Origin: CAZWKQ01 sp964634005
GTDB lineage: Bacteria; Bacteroidota; Bacteroidia; Bacteroidales; JACABE01
Reading direction: 5' to 3'
DNA: 57,873 nt
Assembly: GCA_964634005.1 (NCBI GenBank)
Contig: CAZWKQ010000016.1
Location: 1 to 57,873 of the forward strand
Shown: positions 48,348 to 57,741 of the stretch, piece by piece
Numbering within the stretch: the stretch's first letter is position 1
Layout: the number at the start of each line of letters is the position of its first letter
Program-made: the position numbers and the translations under genes
The notes under the pieces: generated by a model
Database searches by the model: none
Told to the model about the DNA's origin: nothing
Seen by the model: the letters and a program-made list of their open reading frames with translations, nothing else

Positions 48348-50363
48348 ATGAGAAAATTTAAAAACATCTTTGTATTATTTGCTTTAATCTTTTCATTGCT
48401 GAAAGTTAACGCACAAAAAGTCGATGATCCGATTTTACTTAACGTTGCAGGTGAAAATATTACTAAATCGGAATTTTTAAAAGTTTACCAAAAAAATAAT
48501 ATTAAAGATCAACCAATAGATAGAAAAGCACTTGAAGAATACCTCGAACTTTACATTAATTTCAAACTTAAGGTTAAAGAAGCAGAAAATTTAGGATTAG
48601 ATACTGTGAAAACATTTATATCAGAACTAAACGGTTATCGCAGTCAGCTTGCTCAACCTTATTTAGTCGACAAAGATGTAACAGATAAACTTATAAAAGA
48701 GGCCTATGACAGAATGCAGTACGATATAAGAGCAAGCCATATTCTTATTAAAGTTGACAGAAATGCTTCGCCTGCCGATACTTTAGCCGCTTATCAAAAA
48801 ATAATGAAATTGAGAGAAAGAATTATTGCGGGCGAAAGGTTTGAGAAAGTTGCTGCAGAGGCATCTGATGACCCTTCAGCAAAAGATATGCCTGCAACTA
48901 ACGACCGTCCTGCTTACAAAGGAAATGGAGGCGATCTTGGATATTTTACTGCTTTTGATATGATTTATTCATTTGAAACCGGTGCTTACAATACTAAAGT
49001 AGGAGAGGTTTCACAACCAATTCGCTCCGACTACGGATATCACCTGATTAAAGTTACCGATAAAAAGAAAGCAATGGGACGCGTTCAAGTTGCCCACATT
49101 TTAATCATGTATCCGAGCAAAGCTACCGATGATGATAAAGCCAAAGCTAAAGCTAAAGCATTTGAAGTAATGCAAAAGATTAAAAATGGCAATAATTTCG
49201 ATGATCTTGTAAAAGAATATTCCGATGATAAAGCATCGGCATCTAAAGGAGGTGTTTTACCCGAATTTGGAGTAAACAGAATGATCCCCGAATTTGTAAT
49301 CGCCATTTCACAAATGAATAAACCCGGTGATATAAGTGAACCCATTGAATCAAAATATGGTTGGCACATTTTGAAACTTATAGAAAAAAAAGGAATAAAA
49401 CCATTAGAAGAACTTCAAAGCGATATTAAGCAAAAAATTCAAAAAGACGACCGCTCGAATTTGAGTAAAGAGTCTTTCCTTGCTAAGGTTAAAAAGAAAT
49501 ATAATTTTACCGAAAACCCAAAAACAATCAAAGATTTTTATAAAGTAGTTACCGATTCAATTTTCAATAACGCATGGAAAGCTGAAGAAGCAAAAAATCT
49601 TAATGCCGTAATGTTTACTATCGGAAACAAAGTATTTACTCAGAAAGACTTTGCCGAGTTTTTGGCTGCAAAACAAGAAAGACTGACTCCAATGGATATT
49701 CAGGTATTTGTAAACAATCGCTATAAAGAATGGCTCGAATGGAATTTGTTCCAATACGCCGACAGCAAATTGGAAGATGAAAATCCCGATTTTAAAACCC
49801 TTGTAAAAGAATATCACGATGGAATTTTGCTTTTCGATTTAACTGATAAAAACGTTTGGTCTAAAGCAATAAAAGATACTGTAGGGCTTAAAGAATTTTA
49901 TGAAAAAAACAAAATGAATTACATGTGGGGCGAAAGATTAGAAGCTACAATTTTCAATTTTAACAATACTAAAGTAAAAGAAAAAGATGCCCGTAAATTT
50001 GTTGAAAAAGTTCAAAAGGGTAATCTTTTGTATGATAATGTTAAAATGACCAAATTAATTTCTAAACTTTCGAAAGATTCTGCTGCAGTAGAATATAAAA
50101 CCGAAAAATTTTCAAAAGGAGATAACAAATACATTGATAAAATAGATTGGAAACCCGGTATTTCTCAGAATATTACCGATAACGACAGGACTATCATTGT
50201 TTTGGTTCATAAAACCATTGCCCCTGAGCCTAAATCAATACCCGAAGCTAAGGGGATAATTACTGCCGATTATCAAAATTATCTCGAAAAAGAATGGTTG
50301 AAATATCTGAGAAATAAATACACTTACAATGTAAATATGGAAGTTTTCAATTCAATTAAATAA
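48348..50363 (+). CDS. Periplasmic peptidyl-prolyl isomerase with two parvulin domains
   Basis: A 671-residue exported chaperone: signal peptide MRKFKNIFVLFALIFSLLKVNA, a SurA-like N-terminal helical domain, then two parvulin domains (about 125-235: IRASHILIKVDRNASPADT, GDLGYFTAFDMIYSFETGAY; about 240-345: VAHILIMYPSKATDD, GGVLPEFGVNRMIPEFVIAI) and a long C-terminal helical/PpiD-like part. It probably assists outer-membrane protein folding. First of three consecutive genes of this type. Confidence 0.9.
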   Translation: MRKFKNIFVLFALIFSLLKVNAQKVDDPILLNVAGENITKSEFLKVYQKNNIKDQPIDRKALEEYLELYINFKLKVKEAENLGLDTVKTFISELNGYRSQLAQPYLVDKDVTDKLIKEAYDRMQYDIRASHILIKVDRNASPADTLAAYQKIMKLRERIIAGERFEKVAAEASDDPSAKDMPATNDRPAYKGNGGDLGYFTAFDMIYSFETGAYNTKVGEVSQPIRSDYGYHLIKVTDKKKAMGRVQVAHILIMYPSKATDDDKAKAKAKAFEVMQKIKNGNNFDDLVKEYSDDKASASKGGVLPEFGVNRMIPEFVIAISQMNKPGDISEPIESKYGWHILKLIEKKGIKPLEELQSDIKQKIQKDDRSNLSKESFLAKVKKKYNFTENPKTIKDFYKVVTDSIFNNAWKAEEAKNLNAVMFTIGNKVFTQKDFAEFLAAKQERLTPMDIQVFVNNRYKEWLEWNLFQYADSKLEDENPDFKTLVKEYHDGILLFDLTDKNVWSKAIKDTVGLKEFYEKNKMNYMWGERLEATIFNFNNTKVKEKDARKFVEKVQKGNLLYDNVKMTKLISKLSKDSAAVEYKTEKFSKGDNKYIDKIDWKPGISQNITDNDRTIIVLVHKTIAPEPKSIPEAKGIITADYQNYLEKEWLKYLRNKYTYNVNMEVFNSIK

Positions 50364-50374
50364 ATTTTTTCAGT

Positions 50375-50419
50375 AAAACGGATATGTATAAGGTTTTACA
50401 ACCTCTCCATATCCGTTTT
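50375..50419 (+). terminator. Long hairpin between two PPIase genes
   Basis: AAAACGGATATG/CATATCCGTTTT forms 12 bp, with a second stem AGGTT-TTAC-AACCT inside the loop, followed by an AGTTTT run. It lies between the stop at 50363 and the next ATG at 50435 and could terminate or attenuate readthrough. Confidence 0.65.
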
Positions 50420-50434
50420 AGTTTTAAGACAATT

Positions 50435-51283
50435 ATGTTGAAAATTAGAATATTAGCCGGTATTTTTGTAATAATGATTTTTGCTTCCTGCAAAAGTTCA
50501 CATGAAGATGATTTAGTAGCAACTGCTTTCGATTATAAATTGTTTAAAAGCGATTTAAAAGGTCTGGTACCTCCCAATACATCGAAAAATGACAGCATCG
50601 CCATTGTATCGAATTTCATAAACAATTGGGTAAAAGAAAAGGTTATTTTGAATAAAGCCGAAAAAAATCTGTCAAAAGATCAGATGAACTTTGAGGAATT
50701 AATTAATAATTACAGAAATTCGTTAATTATATACACCTATGAAAATCAACTGATAAAGCAACTTTTAGACACAAATATTACCGAAGAGGAAATTGAAGAA
50801 TATTATAACAACAATATCGATAATTTCCTTCTTAAAGAAAATATCATTAAGGTCAATTATGTAAAACTTGAAAATAAATCGCCCTATATCCAAAGAATTA
50901 AGCAGCTTTTGTTTGCTAAAGGCGATGACCCTGACAATCAGCAGAAATTGTTTGATTTGTGTAGTAAATACGCAGTTAATTTTTTTATTGATAGTGATGT
51001 ATGGCTTTATTTCAATGATATTCTGAAAGAGGTACCACTTGAGACTTACGATCAGCGAGCTTTTTTGAAAAGCAACAGAAACATTGAAGCCAAAGACGAT
51101 AATTTTATTTATTTAATCAAAATAATTGACTTTAAATTGAAGGAAAGTACTTCTCCATTAAGTTTTGAAAGAGAAAACATAAAGAGTATAATTGTAAACA
51201 AAAGAAAAATCGATATTATAAATAAAATGCACAAGGAAGTATACGATGATGCATACAGTAAGAATAAAATAAAAATTTATTAA
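50435..51283 (+). CDS. SurA-like lipoprotein without a clear parvulin domain
   Basis: About 282 residues from ATG 50435 (the upstream in-frame ATG at 50384 lies inside the preceding hairpin). The signal MLKIRILAGIFVIMIFAS precedes Cys19, so it is a lipoprotein. The remainder is helical with chaperone-like features (FINNWVKEKVILNKAEKNL, EEEIEEYYNNNIDNFLLKENIIKVNYVKLENKSPY) but lacks the HILxxP and GGxLG parvulin motifs. It probably works with its two PPIase neighbours rather than as an isomerase. Confidence 0.75.
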   Translation: MLKIRILAGIFVIMIFASCKSSHEDDLVATAFDYKLFKSDLKGLVPPNTSKNDSIAIVSNFINNWVKEKVILNKAEKNLSKDQMNFEELINNYRNSLIIYTYENQLIKQLLDTNITEEEIEEYYNNNIDNFLLKENIIKVNYVKLENKSPYIQRIKQLLFAKGDDPDNQQKLFDLCSKYAVNFFIDSDVWLYFNDILKEVPLETYDQRAFLKSNRNIEAKDDNFIYLIKIIDFKLKESTSPLSFERENIKSIIVNKRKIDIINKMHKEVYDDAYSKNKIKIY

Positions 51284-51334
51284 TGCAATAATATGCTGAT
51301 TTCATTGTTACTTAATTACTAAAAAATCAAAAAA

Positions 51335-52687
51335 ATGCCAAACAGATTCAAAATTATAATTTTTCTATTATCAATATATTGCTGCAATAATTTATATTCT
51401 CAGGGACAGGTTGTCGATCAGGTAGTTGCAATAGTAGGAGGCAACATTGTAAAACTTTCGGATATCGAAACCCAGTATAACCAAATGAGGCTTCAGGGAA
51501 ATGCCAACGAAACAAATACTTCAAAATGCCAAATACTCGAAAATATATTGTTCAATAAACTGCTTTTAAATCAGGCAAAGCTTGATAGTGTAGTAGTTAG
51601 TGACGAGCAGGTTGAAAATGAACTTGACAGACGATTGAGATACTATATTTCACAATTTGGCTCTAAAGATAAATTTGAAGAATTTTATAAAAAATCGGTA
51701 ATTGATTTTAAAGACGAGTTCAGGGAAATAATCAGAAATCAAATGCTTGTGCAAATGATGGAAGGAAATATTACCGATAATATCAAAGTTACACCTACCG
51801 AAGTTAAGAAGTTTTTTGAAAATATACCTATAGACAGCATACCGCTTATTGAAGCCGAATATGAAATAGGACATATTGTTAAAAAGCCCGTTATAAGTAA
51901 AGCAGAAAAAGAAATTGTAAAGCAAAGGCTTTCGGAACTGAGAGAGCGAATAATAAAAGGCGAAAAATTCGCTTCTTTGGCTGTGCTTTATTCCGAAGAT
52001 CCCGGGTCTGCCAATAAAGGGGGTGAATTAGGCCAATTCGGAAGGGGCGAAATGTATCCCGAATTTGAGGCTGCTGCATTTAATCTCAAATCACCTAATG
52101 AAGTATCAGAAATAGTTGAAACTAAAGCAGGATATCATATTTTGCAACTTATTGAAAGAAGAGGCGATTATGTCAACGTTCGTCATATTTTGATGCAACC
52201 AAAAGTATCGCCCTATGAGTTGCAAAAGGCAAAAACTTTTCTCGATAGTGTTTACACTGTTATAAAAGATAGTTCGCTTTCACTCGAAAAAGCTGCAATG
52301 TTATTTTCTGACGACTTGAATAAAAATAACGGCGGGATGCTTGTAAATCCGGCCACAGGCAATACAAAGTTTGGTGCTGATGATATTGACCCTTCATTAT
52401 TCTTTGTAATTGATAAGCTTAAAGTAGGCGAGTTTTCCAATCCCGTTATTATGAAAGACAGTGACGGAAAACAAGCATACAGAATAGTATATTTAAAGAC
52501 CAGAACTTCGCCACACAGAGCAAACTTAAAGGATGATTACGATAAAATTCAGAATGCTGCATTAGAACAAGCTAAAAATAATGCAATTAAAAAATGGGTA
52601 AACCAAAAAATTAGCAAAACCTATATTAAAATATTTGACGAATTCCAAAATTGTAAGTTTGAAAATAATTGGTTAGTTAAACTTTAA
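51335..52687 (+). CDS. SurA-type peptidyl-prolyl isomerase
   Basis: A 450-residue periplasmic chaperone: signal peptide MPNRFKIIIFLLSIYCCNNLYSQ, the SurA N-terminal domain (VDQVVAIVGGNIVKLSDIETQYNQMRLQG), parvulin domain 1 (about 175-275: EIGHIVKKPVISKAE, EDPGSANKGGELGQFGRGEMYPEFEAAAFNL) and parvulin domain 2 (about 280-385: VRHILMQPKVS, NNGGMLVNPATGNTKFGADDI). It delivers unfolded outer-membrane proteins. It follows the lipoprotein gene by about 50 bases and precedes MoxR by 12. Confidence 0.92.
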   Translation: MPNRFKIIIFLLSIYCCNNLYSQGQVVDQVVAIVGGNIVKLSDIETQYNQMRLQGNANETNTSKCQILENILFNKLLLNQAKLDSVVVSDEQVENELDRRLRYYISQFGSKDKFEEFYKKSVIDFKDEFREIIRNQMLVQMMEGNITDNIKVTPTEVKKFFENIPIDSIPLIEAEYEIGHIVKKPVISKAEKEIVKQRLSELRERIIKGEKFASLAVLYSEDPGSANKGGELGQFGRGEMYPEFEAAAFNLKSPNEVSEIVETKAGYHILQLIERRGDYVNVRHILMQPKVSPYELQKAKTFLDSVYTVIKDSSLSLEKAAMLFSDDLNKNNGGMLVNPATGNTKFGADDIDPSLFFVIDKLKVGEFSNPVIMKDSDGKQAYRIVYLKTRTSPHRANLKDDYDKIQNAALEQAKNNAIKKWVNQKISKTYIKIFDEFQNCKFENNWLVKL

Positions 52688-52699
52688 TAAAATTATATA

Positions 52700-53662
52700 A
52701 TGAACCACGAAACTGACGTTCAAGCTATTGATTCTTTTGTTGAAAAATACGGAAATTTAAGAAAAGAAATTTCAAAAGTAATAATTGGACAGGATGAAGT
52801 AGTTGAAAATGTACTTATTTCAATATTCAGCAGAGGACATTGCTTGTTAATAGGCGTACCCGGGCTGGCAAAAACACTATTGGTTAATACAATTTCAAAA
52901 GTCCTTGGATTAACATATAGCCGCATACAATTTACACCCGATTTAATGCCATCTGATATTGTAGGTACTGAGATACTTGATGAGAATAGGAAGTTTAAGT
53001 TTATAAAAGGTCCGGTTTTTGCAAATATAATTCTTGCCGATGAAATTAACCGTACTCCTCCGAAAACTCAATCTGCCTTACTTGAGGCTATGCAGGAAAA
53101 ATCTGTTACTGTTGCCGGAAATTCTTATTTACTCGATAATCCTTTTTTTGTTCTTGCTACTCAAAATCCGATAGAGCAGGAGGGAACCTATCCTTTGCCC
53201 GAAGCTCAGCTCGATCGTTTTATGTTTAATATTTGGCTTAATTATCCTTCTTTTGACGACGAAATAAACATTGTTAAATCAACCACTATTGATAAAGAGC
53301 AGTCATTAAATGTAATTCTTACAAAGGAAGAAATAATAAATATTCAGCATTTATTGAGGAAAATCCCCGTAACCGATAATGTTTACAATTATGCTGTAAA
53401 ACTTGTGTCGAAAACCCGTCCTAATACCAATCATTCAAATGATTTTATCAACGAATATTTATCGTGGGGAGCAGGACCAAGAGCTTCGCAGTATCTGATA
53501 ATCGGAGCAAAAACACATGCTGCAATTAAAGGTAAATATTCGCCTGATATTGAGGATGTTGTTGCTGTAGCTCCTAATATTCTGCGTCATAGAATTGTTA
53601 AAAACTATAAAGCTGAAGCCGAAGGTATAGATATTGACCAAATTCTGAAAAAAATTCTTTAA
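52700..53662 (+). CDS. MoxR family AAA+ ATPase
   Basis: A 320-residue cytoplasmic ATPase. Walker A is GVPGLAKT (52-59), Walker B is NIILADEINR (about 107-116), sensor/arginine region LATQNPIEQEGTYPLPEAQLDRFMF, and the C-terminal lid has GAGPRASQYLIIGAKTHA. MoxR proteins act as chaperones with DUF58 and VWA partners, but none follow here. The next gene is DUF2461. Confidence 0.93.
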   Translation: MNHETDVQAIDSFVEKYGNLRKEISKVIIGQDEVVENVLISIFSRGHCLLIGVPGLAKTLLVNTISKVLGLTYSRIQFTPDLMPSDIVGTEILDENRKFKFIKGPVFANIILADEINRTPPKTQSALLEAMQEKSVTVAGNSYLLDNPFFVLATQNPIEQEGTYPLPEAQLDRFMFNIWLNYPSFDDEINIVKSTTIDKEQSLNVILTKEEIINIQHLLRKIPVTDNVYNYAVKLVSKTRPNTNHSNDFINEYLSWGAGPRASQYLIIGAKTHAAIKGKYSPDIEDVVAVAPNILRHRIVKNYKAEAEGIDIDQILKKIL

Positions 53663-53668
53663 TCGTAT

Positions 53669-54328
53669 ATGATTAGTAAAGATATTTTCGAATTTTTAAT
53701 TGAACTCAAAAAAAATAATAACAGGGAATGGTTCTATGACCACAAGGCTGAGTATGAAAAGGTAAAACAGAGTTTGATTGATTTTATATCTAATTTGATT
53801 CAGGAGATTAAAAAATTTGACACCGAAATAGCAGTTTCTGACCCAAAAGAATGTTTATTCAGAATAAACAGGGATGTCAGGTTTTCGAAAGATAAACGCC
53901 CTTATAAAACGAATTTCGGTATTTTTATTGCAAAAGGCGGCAAAAATGGCGGAAATGCAGGTTATTATCTTCATATCGAGGATAATAATTCATTTATAGG
54001 AGGCGGAATTTATATGCCTTCACCTGAAAAACTTAAGTTAATAAGAAAAGAAATATTTTATAATGCCATTGAGTTTAAAAATATTATTAAAAACAATGTC
54101 TTTACTGATACTTTCAAAGAAATTTGGGATGAAAATCCCTTGAAAAAAGCTCCAAAAGAATTTCCTGCCGATTTCGAAGATATTGATTTACTTAAGTTCC
54201 GTAATTATACTGTTATTAAAAATTTGTCAAATTCTGATATTTTAAACGAAAGTTTTGGTTCTTCGGTAATAAATATTTTTAAAGTGCTTTATCCGTTCAA
54301 TAGGTTTATTAACAGAGCATTCGATTAA
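53669..54328 (+). CDS. DUF2461 family protein
   Basis: A 219-residue cytoplasmic protein. It has the family signature FLIELKKNNNREWFYDHKAEYE at the N terminus and LFRINRDVRFSKDKRPYKTNFGIFIAKGGK with an internal Gly/Asn-rich loop, GGGIYMPSPEKLKLIRKEI, then RNYTVIKNLSNSDIL. Function is not known. It begins six bases after moxR and belongs to that transcript. Confidence 0.88.
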   Translation: MISKDIFEFLIELKKNNNREWFYDHKAEYEKVKQSLIDFISNLIQEIKKFDTEIAVSDPKECLFRINRDVRFSKDKRPYKTNFGIFIAKGGKNGGNAGYYLHIEDNNSFIGGGIYMPSPEKLKLIRKEIFYNAIEFKNIIKNNVFTDTFKEIWDENPLKKAPKEFPADFEDIDLLKFRNYTVIKNLSNSDILNESFGSSVINIFKVLYPFNRFINRAFD

Positions 54329-54415
54329 TAAGGAAATAATAATATTATTTGTTATAATACATATTGTTCAAAATTTCGGACAAAAATAATATTAAAACTT
54401 TTGCAAATAATTATC

Positions 54416-54423
54416 TAATTTTG
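54416..54423 (+). promoter_or_regulatory. Promoter -7 element upstream of the membrane-protein/dapF group
   Basis: TAATTTTG, 39 bases before the start at 54463. Confidence 0.5.
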
Positions 54424-54462
54424 TGCTTTAAAAAAGTAAGAAAATTAAATAAAAGCAGCTGA

Positions 54463-55137
54463 ATGAACCAAGGGAAAAAACTCATGTATATTTCTGTGGG
54501 TTTAGTTTTAGGCATAATAATAGGTGCATCTTTTGTTTGGTGGTTGCAGAATTACGATATTAAATTGTGGTTTACTTTTTCCGGGAAAAATACTGAGGAA
54601 GGTTTTACTTCTGTCGAAACAAATACAAAAGACACAATTCAAATAGTAGCGAAAGATAATAAGAAACTTGTTAAACATTCCGATAATTATTTTCAATCAA
54701 GCAAAAGTGATACTTCAGATGTTTTTGATGATAATATTGATACAACAGTTTTAAAATCAAAAAATTTCAACAATAGCAGCGATGATATAGTTGTTGCTAA
54801 AGATGAGTTATTACATGTCAGAAACATTAAGATTGAAGGCTCTCCTGCAGTTAAAACCGGTAAAAACCTCGACTCGCTTCTTATAAATGATAAGACTGCT
54901 AAAAGTAATCCAAATATTTTAAAAGTTGAGTTTTGGAAGTCGCCGATAAACTACCGCGGATATTTACTTACTGATACCAAATTGGTACTGTACGGAATTT
55001 ATATTTATGAGGATGTTTCATTAGAAATAAGAAACAACAAACTTTATATGTTGTATCAAAACAATTATTATCTTCTCGAAAAAAACGATGATTTTCAACC
55101 ATTTTTGTCAAGTAAACTACCTTCTCAAAAGAAATAG
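54463..55137 (+). CDS. Uncharacterised single-span membrane protein
   Basis: A 224-residue protein. One N-terminal membrane helix (YISVGLVLGIIIGASFVWWLQ, about 9-29) is followed by a polar, Asp/Lys/Ser-rich and probably disordered stretch (about 30-150). A compact C-terminal module (VEFWKSPINYRGYLLTDTKLVLYGIYIYEDVSLEIRNNKLYMLYQNNYYLLEK) looks like a small beta domain. It is probably periplasmic, tethered. No catalytic motif is recognised. It directly precedes dapF, five bases away. Confidence 0.65.
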   Translation: MNQGKKLMYISVGLVLGIIIGASFVWWLQNYDIKLWFTFSGKNTEEGFTSVETNTKDTIQIVAKDNKKLVKHSDNYFQSSKSDTSDVFDDNIDTTVLKSKNFNNSSDDIVVAKDELLHVRNIKIEGSPAVKTGKNLDSLLINDKTAKSNPNILKVEFWKSPINYRGYLLTDTKLVLYGIYIYEDVSLEIRNNKLYMLYQNNYYLLEKNDDFQPFLSSKLPSQKK

Positions 55138-55141
55138 TTCG

Positions 55142-55927
55142 ATGAAATTAAGTTTCGAAAAATATCACGGCACAGGTAATGATTTCATTATTATTGATAA
55201 TAGAAATTCAAAATATGAGCTTAGTACTGAAAAAATAAAATTTCTTTGCGACAGGCATTTCGGTATAGGAGCCGATGGATTGATGTTGCTTGAAAGCAGC
55301 AAAAATTATGATTTTGAAATGAAGTACTTCAATTCCGACGGTAAATTGGGCACAATGTGCGGCAACGGTGGCAGATGTATTGCCGCATTTGCAAAAAAAA
55401 ATAATATTTCAGGCGATAATGTTAATTTTATAGCCTCTGATGGCAGTCATTTTGCTGAAATTATCAGTTATAACGGCAAAAAATATTTTGTTAAACTAAA
55501 ACTGTCGAATGTAAATGGTTATAAAACTATAGGGGACGATTTTCTTTTGGATACAGGCTCACCTCATTATGTAATATTTGTTGAAGATATTGAAAATATT
55601 GATGTTTACGCTTTAGGTGCTAAAATAAGATATAATAAAAGTATTTCTGAAAATGGAGTAAATGTTAATTTCGTCGAAATATCCGACAAAGAAATAATAG
55701 TAAGAACTTATGAAAGGGGTGTAGAAGCTGAAACATTATCATGTGGAACGGGAGTAACTGCATCTTCAATTGCTTATTACTTGAAAACTAGAAAAAGCGA
55801 TAATATAAAAGTAAAAACAAAAGGCGGAGAGCTGTCGGTGTCGTTCAATTTCAATAATGAACAGTTTGAGGATATTTATTTGCAAGGCTTTGCCGAGTTT
55901 GTTTTTAGTGGAGAAATTGATATTTGA
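55142..55927 (+). CDS. dapF: Diaminopimelate epimerase
   Basis: A 261-residue enzyme from ATG 55142; an upstream in-frame ATG lies within the preceding gene and is rejected. It isomerises LL- to meso-diaminopimelate for lysine and peptidoglycan. Motifs: KYHGTGNDFIIID, first catalytic Cys in TMCGNGGRC, and second Cys in ETLSCGTGVTA. Pseudo-symmetric two-domain fold, full length. Confidence 0.96.
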   Translation: MKLSFEKYHGTGNDFIIIDNRNSKYELSTEKIKFLCDRHFGIGADGLMLLESSKNYDFEMKYFNSDGKLGTMCGNGGRCIAAFAKKNNISGDNVNFIASDGSHFAEIISYNGKKYFVKLKLSNVNGYKTIGDDFLLDTGSPHYVIFVEDIENIDVYALGAKIRYNKSISENGVNVNFVEISDKEIIVRTYERGVEAETLSCGTGVTASSIAYYLKTRKSDNIKVKTKGGELSVSFNFNNEQFEDIYLQGFAEFVFSGEIDI

Positions 55928-55974
55928 TTTTAATTAGAATCTTGAAAAATTTCGTTTAAACTAATGATAAATAT

Positions 55975-57741
55975 ATGGAAATAAAAAGATTATACGATTT
56001 ATTACCACATTACATCGAAAACTACAAATGGAAGAAGGATGCATTATCATATAAAGTTGATGGAGAATGGAAAAAGTATAGTGCCGAAGATTACGTTAAT
56101 TATTCAAATCTTGTCAGTTTCGGGCTGCTTTCAGAAGGAGTAAATAAGGGCGATAAAGTTGCAATAATAAGTAATAACAGACCTGAGTGGAATTTTATCG
56201 ATATGGGTTTATTGCAAATAGGTGCAATACCCGTGCCAATATACCCTACAATAAGCGAATCGGACTACTTGTATATACTCAACCATGCCGAAGTCGTTAT
56301 GGTATTTGTTGAAGGTGAAGAATTGCTTCGCAAAATAGAACATATTTTACCTAAAATACCCACACTGAGAGCAATTTATACATTTAAAAACCGCGGAAGG
56401 TTTAATTTTTTCGAACAACTTCTTGAAAAGGGCAGAAACAATCAGGTTTTTGAAGAACTAAACAGGTTAAAAGAACAAAATAAAAGCAACGACATTGCAA
56501 CTATAATTTACACTTCCGGAACTACCGGCAATCCAAAAGGTGTAATGCTCTCGCATGCTAATATTATCAGTAATTTTATCGGGGTGTCCGACATACCTCC
56601 AGTTGGTTCGGAAGGTAAAGCTATAAGTTTTTTGCCGCTTTGTCACGTTTATGAACGCATGCTTAATTACATGTACCAGTATTTGGGTATATCAATTTAT
56701 TATGCTGAAAGTCTTGCCACCATTGGTGATAATGTTAAAGAGATTAAACCCGATATAATTACAACAGTTCCGCGTTTACTCGAAAAGATTTATGATAAAA
56801 TAATAAATTCGGGTAGGAAACAAAAATGGATTAAAAAACAGATTTTTTTCTGGGCAGTAAGTGTAGGTTTAAATTTTGAACTCGGCAAACCCGAACGTTC
56901 GTTTTTTTACAGATTAAAACTATTAATAGCAAATAAGCTTGTATTTGTAAAATGGCGTGAAGCTCTTGGCGGAAATATAAAGGTAATAGTATCAGGTGGT
57001 GCTGCATTGCAGGAAAGACTGGCAAAAGTATTTACTGCTGCAGGAATCCCGATTCTTGAGGGCTATGGATTAACTGAAACATCACCCGTTATTGCTGTAA
57101 ATACTTTTAAAAGAGGAAGAAAATTAGGTACTGTAGGGCCTTTGCTATATGATGTTAATGTTAAAATTGGAAGTGATAATGAAATTTTGTGCAAAGGTCC
57201 TAATGTAATGTTAGGATACTATAAAGAGCCTGAATTAACAAAAGAGGTTATTGATGAAGAAGGATGGTTTCATACAGGCGATACCGGTATTATGGAAGAT
57301 GGCAAATATCTTAAAATAACCGGACGTAAAAAGGCAATTTTTAAAACTTCAAACGGTAAATATATCAATCCGCAATTTATTGAAGAAAAGTTTAAAGAGT
57401 CTCCTTTTATAGAAAATATTGTAGTATTGGGCGAAAATCAAAAATTTGCCGCTGCTTTATTGGTTCCCGATTTCAATTTTTTAAAGTCATGGTGTAATAT
57501 TAAAGGAATAAATTATACCACCAATAACGAAATGATTAATGACAAGGTAATAAGAAAACGCATTCAAAAAGAGGTTGACCATTATAATCAGCAACTTGGC
57601 GAATCCGAGAAAATTAAAAAATACGAATTACTTGCTAACGAATGGTCAATAGAAACTGGAGAACTTACACCTACACTTAAACTTAAACGTAACTTTATTT
57701 GCAGCAAATATGCCGAAATAATTGAAAAAATGTTTGCCTAA
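55975..57741 (+). CDS. Long-chain-fatty-acid--CoA ligase
   Basis: A 588-residue AMP-forming enzyme of the long-chain acyl-CoA synthetase type. The P-loop is TIIYTSGTTGNPKGVMLSH, followed by SFLPLCHVYERM, EGYGLTETSPVIAVN, WFHTGDTG and GRKKAIFKTSNGKYINPQFIEEKF with the C-terminal lysine. It activates fatty acids for lipid synthesis or degradation. Full length; a hairpin lies downstream. Confidence 0.93.
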   Translation: MEIKRLYDLLPHYIENYKWKKDALSYKVDGEWKKYSAEDYVNYSNLVSFGLLSEGVNKGDKVAIISNNRPEWNFIDMGLLQIGAIPVPIYPTISESDYLYILNHAEVVMVFVEGEELLRKIEHILPKIPTLRAIYTFKNRGRFNFFEQLLEKGRNNQVFEELNRLKEQNKSNDIATIIYTSGTTGNPKGVMLSHANIISNFIGVSDIPPVGSEGKAISFLPLCHVYERMLNYMYQYLGISIYYAESLATIGDNVKEIKPDIITTVPRLLEKIYDKIINSGRKQKWIKKQIFFWAVSVGLNFELGKPERSFFYRLKLLIANKLVFVKWREALGGNIKVIVSGGAALQERLAKVFTAAGIPILEGYGLTETSPVIAVNTFKRGRKLGTVGPLLYDVNVKIGSDNEILCKGPNVMLGYYKEPELTKEVIDEEGWFHTGDTGIMEDGKYLKITGRKKAIFKTSNGKYINPQFIEEKFKESPFIENIVVLGENQKFAAALLVPDFNFLKSWCNIKGINYTTNNEMINDKVIRKRIQKEVDHYNQQLGESEKIKKYELLANEWSIETGELTPTLKLKRNFICSKYAEIIEKMFA

